Shown here piece by piece: positions 20,041-22,925 of a DNA stretch of 22,925 bases. This DNA is from a virus. How positions within the stretch are numbered: the first letter of the stretch is position 1; the number at the start of each line of letters is the position of its first letter. The DNA is taken from positions 1 to 22,925 of the IMG/VR virus record IMGVR_UViG_3300032326_000398. One strand, 5' to 3'. The notes under the pieces were generated by a model that did no database searches, was not told the origin of the DNA, and was given only the letters and a program-made list of their open reading frames with translations. Both the position numbers and the translations under genes were made by a program.

Positions 20041-21203
20041 TGAACACAATAGATAGTAAATACCAAGCATTATTAGAAGATATTTTAGACAACGGAGTTG
20101 AAAAGCAGGATAGAACGGGTACAGGTACTATATCTGTATTCGGTAGACAAATACGCCATAAGATGTCACAAGGATTTCCATTACTAACCACAAAGAAAAT
20201 GGCGTGGAATGTTATGGTTACAGAACTCCTATGGTTTTTAAGAGGAGATACTAACATAAAATTCCTATTGGATTATGATTGCCACATTTGGGATGGTGAT
20301 GCATATAAGAACTATGTAAGTAAAGTTGAAGAATATACATCTACATTAAATGTTCCTAATGATATATCCGAATTTCAAGAAGTAATGGATTCGGTAGGAA
20401 ACCAAATAAAGAGTAGTGTATTATCAAAAGAAGAATTTATTAAACAAATCAAAACCAATAATGAGTTTGCAAAGAAATGGGGTGATTTAGGACCAATCTA
20501 TGGTAAGCAATGGAGACAATGGCAAGGTTGGATGGACATGAATGGTAATGAGAAAGGTTCATTGTGGTATGACCAAATCCTACAATTAGTTCATTCACTT
20601 AAAACAAATCCGGATAGTAGAAGATTGATGGTAAACGCTTGGAATGTAGCAGAGTTAAATCAAATGACATTACCACCTTGCCACTATGGATTCCAATTAT
20701 ATACAAAAGAGTTGAGTATAGATGAACGATTACATTTGGCATCTCAAAAATATGAAATGTTTGACCCATTTGATTTCCATACAGGAGGCCACGAAGAAAT
20801 AGATGAATTATATCCTGTACCTAAAAGAGCATTATCTTTAATGTGGAATCAACGAAGTGTAGATACATTTTTAGGATTACCATTTAACATCGCCTCATAT
20901 GCATTACTATTGGAGATTATTGCAAAGGAAGTTAATATGATACCCGAAGATTTGATTGGTAATTTGGGAGATGTGCATTTATATAAAAATCACATCGAAC
21001 AAGCGAAGGAACAGATTAAAAGAGAACCATACGATTTACCAACAATCCAAATCACCGAAAGGAACTGGTATCAGCACGAAAAAGTAAAAGAACATTTAGG
21101 ACCAAAAACATTTAACGATAAAATATTATCATATAGACCTGATTGTTTTGAACTAATAGGATATGAATCGCATCCAAAAATTAAAGCACCTTTAAGTAAT
21201 TAA
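20040..21203 (+). CDS. thyA: Thymidylate synthase, enlarged by insertions (387 aa)
   Basis: Converts dUMP and 5,10-methylene-tetrahydrofolate to dTMP and dihydrofolate in the cytoplasm. Key residues are present: Arg25 (DRTGTGT), Glu62 (TELLWFLRGDTNI), Cys214 as nucleophile (LPPCHYGFQLY), Arg272-Ser273 and Asp275 (NQRSVD), Asn283 (GLPFNIASYAL), and His313/Tyr315 (GDVHLYKNH). Asn283 keeps the dUMP-type choice rather than the dCMP hydroxymethylase Asp. The protein is about 120 residues longer than the Escherichia coli enzyme. One insertion lies between IWD (85) and GDLGPIYG (148), at the place of the known Lactobacillus-type insert; a second of about 40 residues lies between QLY (221) and LSLMWNQRS. 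It supplies dTMP for AT-rich phage DNA; hydroxymethylation of dUMP cannot be excluded. Confidence 0.95.
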   Translation: MNTIDSKYQALLEDILDNGVEKQDRTGTGTISVFGRQIRHKMSQGFPLLTTKKMAWNVMVTELLWFLRGDTNIKFLLDYDCHIWDGDAYKNYVSKVEEYTSTLNVPNDISEFQEVMDSVGNQIKSSVLSKEEFIKQIKTNNEFAKKWGDLGPIYGKQWRQWQGWMDMNGNEKGSLWYDQILQLVHSLKTNPDSRRLMVNAWNVAELNQMTLPPCHYGFQLYTKELSIDERLHLASQKYEMFDPFDFHTGGHEEIDELYPVPKRALSLMWNQRSVDTFLGLPFNIASYALLLEIIAKEVNMIPEDLIGNLGDVHLYKNHIEQAKEQIKREPYDLPTIQITERNWYQHEKVKEHLGPKTFNDKILSYRPDCFELIGYESHPKIKAPLSN

Positions 21204-21206
21204 ACT

Positions 21207-21722
21207 ATGGTACATTATTTAGAAAATATAATTCCAATAGAAGATTGTGAAAAGATAACACAACGAACTATGGATTTAATGTGTAACAGACCTGATATGG
21301 TTGAGTATAGTGCATATTCCGCACCAAAATCAACTGGAGTATGGACAAGTGATATTCCGGAATGTTATATTTGGTTACACACATTAAAAGAAAAAATAGA
21401 AGAATTAGTTGGTTTTGAAGTAGAAACCGTAAATACATATTGTAGAGAGTATGTGAATGGTTCATCACTACCAAAACACATTGATAGAGAAGATATTGGT
21501 GTAACTCTTACAGTTTGTATAGAAAATCCCACCAATGTGGAGTGGCCAATTTGTTCAAAAGATTATGATGATTCCGTAACCTGCAAAGATATAAAAGTAG
21601 GAGATGGATTACTCATTTACAACTCACATGAATTGGAACATTGGAGAGATGAGCTCGTTTGTAAAGAAGATGAATACGTTTTTATGATGTTCTTACATTG
21701 GGATAAAAAAGAAACAAAATGA
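21207..21722 (+). CDS. 2OG-Fe(II) oxygenase, divergent third member (171 aa)
   Basis: YVNGSSLPKHIDREDIGVTL provides His91 and Asp93. The segment GDGLLIYNSHELEHWRDEL (132-150) provides His145, with Arg147 beside it as 2-oxoglutarate ligand. The pattern YxxGSxLxxHxDR...HWR is that of a separate small 2OG oxygenase group, unlike the two upstream genes. The N-terminal 60 residues are helical and likely cap the barrel. It follows thyA by three bases and overlaps the next gene by four (ATGA), which makes three such oxygenases within 3 kb around thyA. The substrate is unknown. Confidence 0.82.
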   Translation: MVHYLENIIPIEDCEKITQRTMDLMCNRPDMVEYSAYSAPKSTGVWTSDIPECYIWLHTLKEKIEELVGFEVETVNTYCREYVNGSSLPKHIDREDIGVTLTVCIENPTNVEWPICSKDYDDSVTCKDIKVGDGLLIYNSHELEHWRDELVCKEDEYVFMMFLHWDKKETK

Positions 21723-22054
21723 TAAACACACTTATTTTTATTACATTTATTGCAATTTGGTATGGTCTAATTGGCTACCAAAAGGTTTGGAACACACTTA
21801 AAATGTTTAGTAAGAAATCCTATTGGACAGATTACAACACCATAGAGTTTATGGCTTGGATGGCAAAGGCAACAATCATATTACCAGGATTATTATATGG
21901 TATAGAGATATGGCAATTACACTTTCTAACATTAGCAACATCATCTGCACTAATTTGGGCAAGTATGAGAAAATCATTACCAACACTAATAACATTTAAT
22001 ACAATTTGGATATTTATATCTTTAACAATTGTAGTACGAAACTTAATTAAATGA
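21719..22054 (+). CDS. Small multi-spanning membrane protein (111 aa)
   Basis: Three to four hydrophobic segments are visible: 1-19 (LIFITFIAIWYGLIGY), about 50-66 (KATIILPGLLYGIEIW), 67-83 (LHFLTLATSSALIWASM) and 89-108 (ITFNTIWIFISLTIVV), with a polar, aromatic loop at 22-45. It is placed four bases inside the preceding gene (ATGA). A holin or an exclusion-type membrane protein is possible given the size, but it has no recognisable holin family feature. Confidence 0.65.
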   Translation: MINTLIFITFIAIWYGLIGYQKVWNTLKMFSKKSYWTDYNTIEFMAWMAKATIILPGLLYGIEIWQLHFLTLATSSALIWASMRKSLPTLITFNTIWIFISLTIVVRNLIK

Positions 22055-22287
22055 TAATCCTTATTTCATCAAACGAATTAGAAGAGGAATTTAGAGATAG
22101 TTGGAAAATGGGTCATATTATACACCCACATTTAGATTTTGCAACAAATTGCATCCATGCCACGTTTGAAAACAAAGATGTAATACTATATAAGTTTGTA
22201 AAATACGGATATGTAGTATCAAACAAAAGTGGAACACATACATTATCAGCAGGAGATGCTGGTATTATGATTCACTTTCACCAATAA
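22051..22287 (+). CDS. Small unknown protein (78 aa)
   Basis: A 78-residue protein of unknown function, starting in the stop of the membrane-protein gene (ATGA overlap). It is His-rich near residues 22-36 (HIIHPHLDFATNCIHA) and ends in IHFHQ, so metal binding is conceivable but not shown. Alternating hydrophobic residues suggest a small beta fold (VILYKFVKYGYVVSNKSG). No signal or membrane segment is visible. Confidence 0.62.
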   Translation: MIILISSNELEEEFRDSWKMGHIIHPHLDFATNCIHATFENKDVILYKFVKYGYVVSNKSGTHTLSAGDAGIMIHFHQ

Positions 22288-22292
22288 CAAAT

Positions 22293-22700
22293 ATGTACCC
22301 ACAAATAGTACAAGAAGCAACAGATAAATACTTAAAAGTAACCGATAGGTTATTTGGTATGAAATTGGAAGGAGAAATCCGTACCGATGTAAATGAGTTT
22401 ATTAATGATTACTTTTTCCAAAAGTTTATCAAAGGTGATGAAGTTGCATTGGAAGATAGTAATGAGATAAAATACTTACAATCATATATAGTGTCTAAAA
22501 TGGTTGTATATGAATTAACAGAAAAAGGATTTATGGGGACGTATAAGGAAGATGATACAAAGCCAGGTGAAGAGATAATTTATTTAACAGATGCAGGAAA
22601 ACAATACTTAAACGAATATTTTAATGAAGATGATTATGAAGAACACACAAATATGGAAGAATTGGCTGAATACATTAGCGGTAGTACTTTTAGTAGCTAG
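22293..22700 (+). CDS. Unknown acidic protein with possible winged-helix region (135 aa)
   Basis: The central part VYELTEKGFMGTYKEDDTKP, followed by EEIIYLTDAGKQYLNEYF, has the helix-wing-helix feel of a winged-helix protein. The N-terminal helices (QEATDKYLKVTDRLFGM) and an acidic end (NEDDYEEHTNMEELAEY) complete it. Function unknown; a DNA-binding or regulatory role is only suggested. Its last 65 bases overlap the start of the secreted nuclease gene in another frame, which is an unusually long overlap for this window. Confidence 0.6.
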   Translation: MYPQIVQEATDKYLKVTDRLFGMKLEGEIRTDVNEFINDYFFQKFIKGDEVALEDSNEIKYLQSYIVSKMVVYELTEKGFMGTYKEDDTKPGEEIIYLTDAGKQYLNEYFNEDDYEEHTNMEELAEYISGSTFSS

Positions 22701-22925
22701 TGGATTAGTAGCACAAGATGTAGTGGTAATTAAACACACAAACTACACAACACATTTCAGTAAATCAAAAAGATACCCAGTATTAGTACAATGGGAAACA
22801 ACAAAAGAAATGGTGGGTTGTCCAACTCCCTTAAAAAGAAAGGATAACTTTAAGCCAGACCCACAATTGGTAGATGAAACTAATATTGCATTTTATTATG
22901 TAAAAAGTGGATATGATAGAGGACA
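22636..22925 (+). CDS. Secreted DNA/RNA non-specific endonuclease (NUC1 family), 5' part
   Basis: The ATG at 22636 opens a frame that stays open to the window end (96 codons), overlapping the 22293 gene by 65 bases in a different frame. It encodes a signal peptide: MKNTQIWKN, a hydrophobic core LAVVLLVASGLVA, and a likely cut before QD. The mature part then reads as the NUC1 nuclease family: HTNYTTHFSKSKRYPVLVQW, later DETNIAFYYVKSGYDRG and the codon start CA, which fits the DRGH catalytic motif with the His at the edge. The catalytic His, the metal-binding Asn and the whole C-terminus lie outside the window. Export to the periplasm would place it where it can cut host or competing DNA. The exact codon after DRG cannot be read. 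Confidence 0.75.
   Translation, partial: MKNTQIWKNWLNTLAVVLLVASGLVAQDVVVIKHTNYTTHFSKSKRYPVLVQWETTKEMVGCPTPLKRKDNFKPDPQLVDETNIAFYYVKSGYDRG

Noticed and set aside
20040-21203. dCMP hydroxymethylase instead of thymidylate synthase
   Set aside because: The residue that distinguishes dCMP enzymes (Asp) is Asn283 here, the dUMP-type residue, and all other ThyA catalytic residues are kept.
1-22925. CRISPR array, transposon ends or tRNA genes
   Set aside because: Reading both strands I saw no regularly spaced repeats, no transposase or terminal inverted repeats, and no cloverleaf with a GGTTCGA-type arm. The Cas4-like protein has no CRISPR partner here.

Overview
The window looks like part of the genome of a large tailed bacteriophage infecting a member of the Bacteroidota (Flavobacteriia-like). 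This is inferred, because no terminase, capsid or tail gene is present to prove it. The phage case rests on dense, almost entirely same-strand genes with 1-14 base overlaps, many small unknown genes, and typical accessory genes of large phages: thymidylate synthase, 2OG-Fe(II) oxygenases, a HAD phosphatase, a DUF3008-type protein and a DUF5856-like protein. The Bacteroidota case rests on very AT-rich DNA, TTTG-N19/20-TAnnTTTG promoters, starts led by A/T-rich sequence without Shine-Dalgarno sites, and the FkbM/glycosyltransferase repertoire. TAA is the dominant stop and no recoding is needed.

Layout. (1) Positions 1-2581: a leftward gene fragment diverges from a rightward run of small unknown genes (76, 101, 79, 150, 88 and 54 aa) and a PD-(D/E)XK-like nuclease candidate. 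Two near-identical promoter/leader repeats drive the first two rightward genes, each with an inverted repeat around the -33 box, which looks like an early or host-takeover operon. (2) 2590-6537: small unknowns, a decayed HNH-like protein with an export-like N-terminus, a ParB-domain protein behind a structured leader that resembles a preQ1-I riboswitch, a Cas4/AddB-like Fe-S nuclease and a small ribbon-helix-helix protein. Three clear promoters and one terminator break this part into separate units. (3) 6544-12825: a glycan cassette of two GT-B glycosyltransferases, three GT2 glycosyltransferases, an FkbM-type methyltransferase and one unknown. (4) 12866-17773: probable virion-associated genes: DUF3008-type N-terminus, Dps-like helical protein, large modular ParB-domain protein, membrane-anchored GAF-like protein and a candidate ADP-ribosyltransferase-fold protein. 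(5) 17782-22925: HAD phosphatase, terminator, then an operon with a membrane coiled-coil protein, two tandem 2OG-Fe(II) oxygenases, an enlarged ThyA, a third oxygenase, small membrane and unknown proteins, and the start of a secreted DNA/RNA non-specific endonuclease cut by the window end.

How they may work together: nucleases and thyA suit breakdown of host DNA and supply of dTMP. The glycosyltransferase/methyltransferase cassette could build or alter a glycan on virion proteins, the host surface or, less likely, DNA. The most novel-looking regulatory features are a second promoter class (TAGGAWATATCAAATA-N7-TAnnTTTG) seen twice, the candidate riboswitch, and promoters whose -33 box lies inside or just after the upstream terminator. 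No intergenic stretch exceeds 300 bases; the longest (3816-3973) is the promoter plus structured leader described below.
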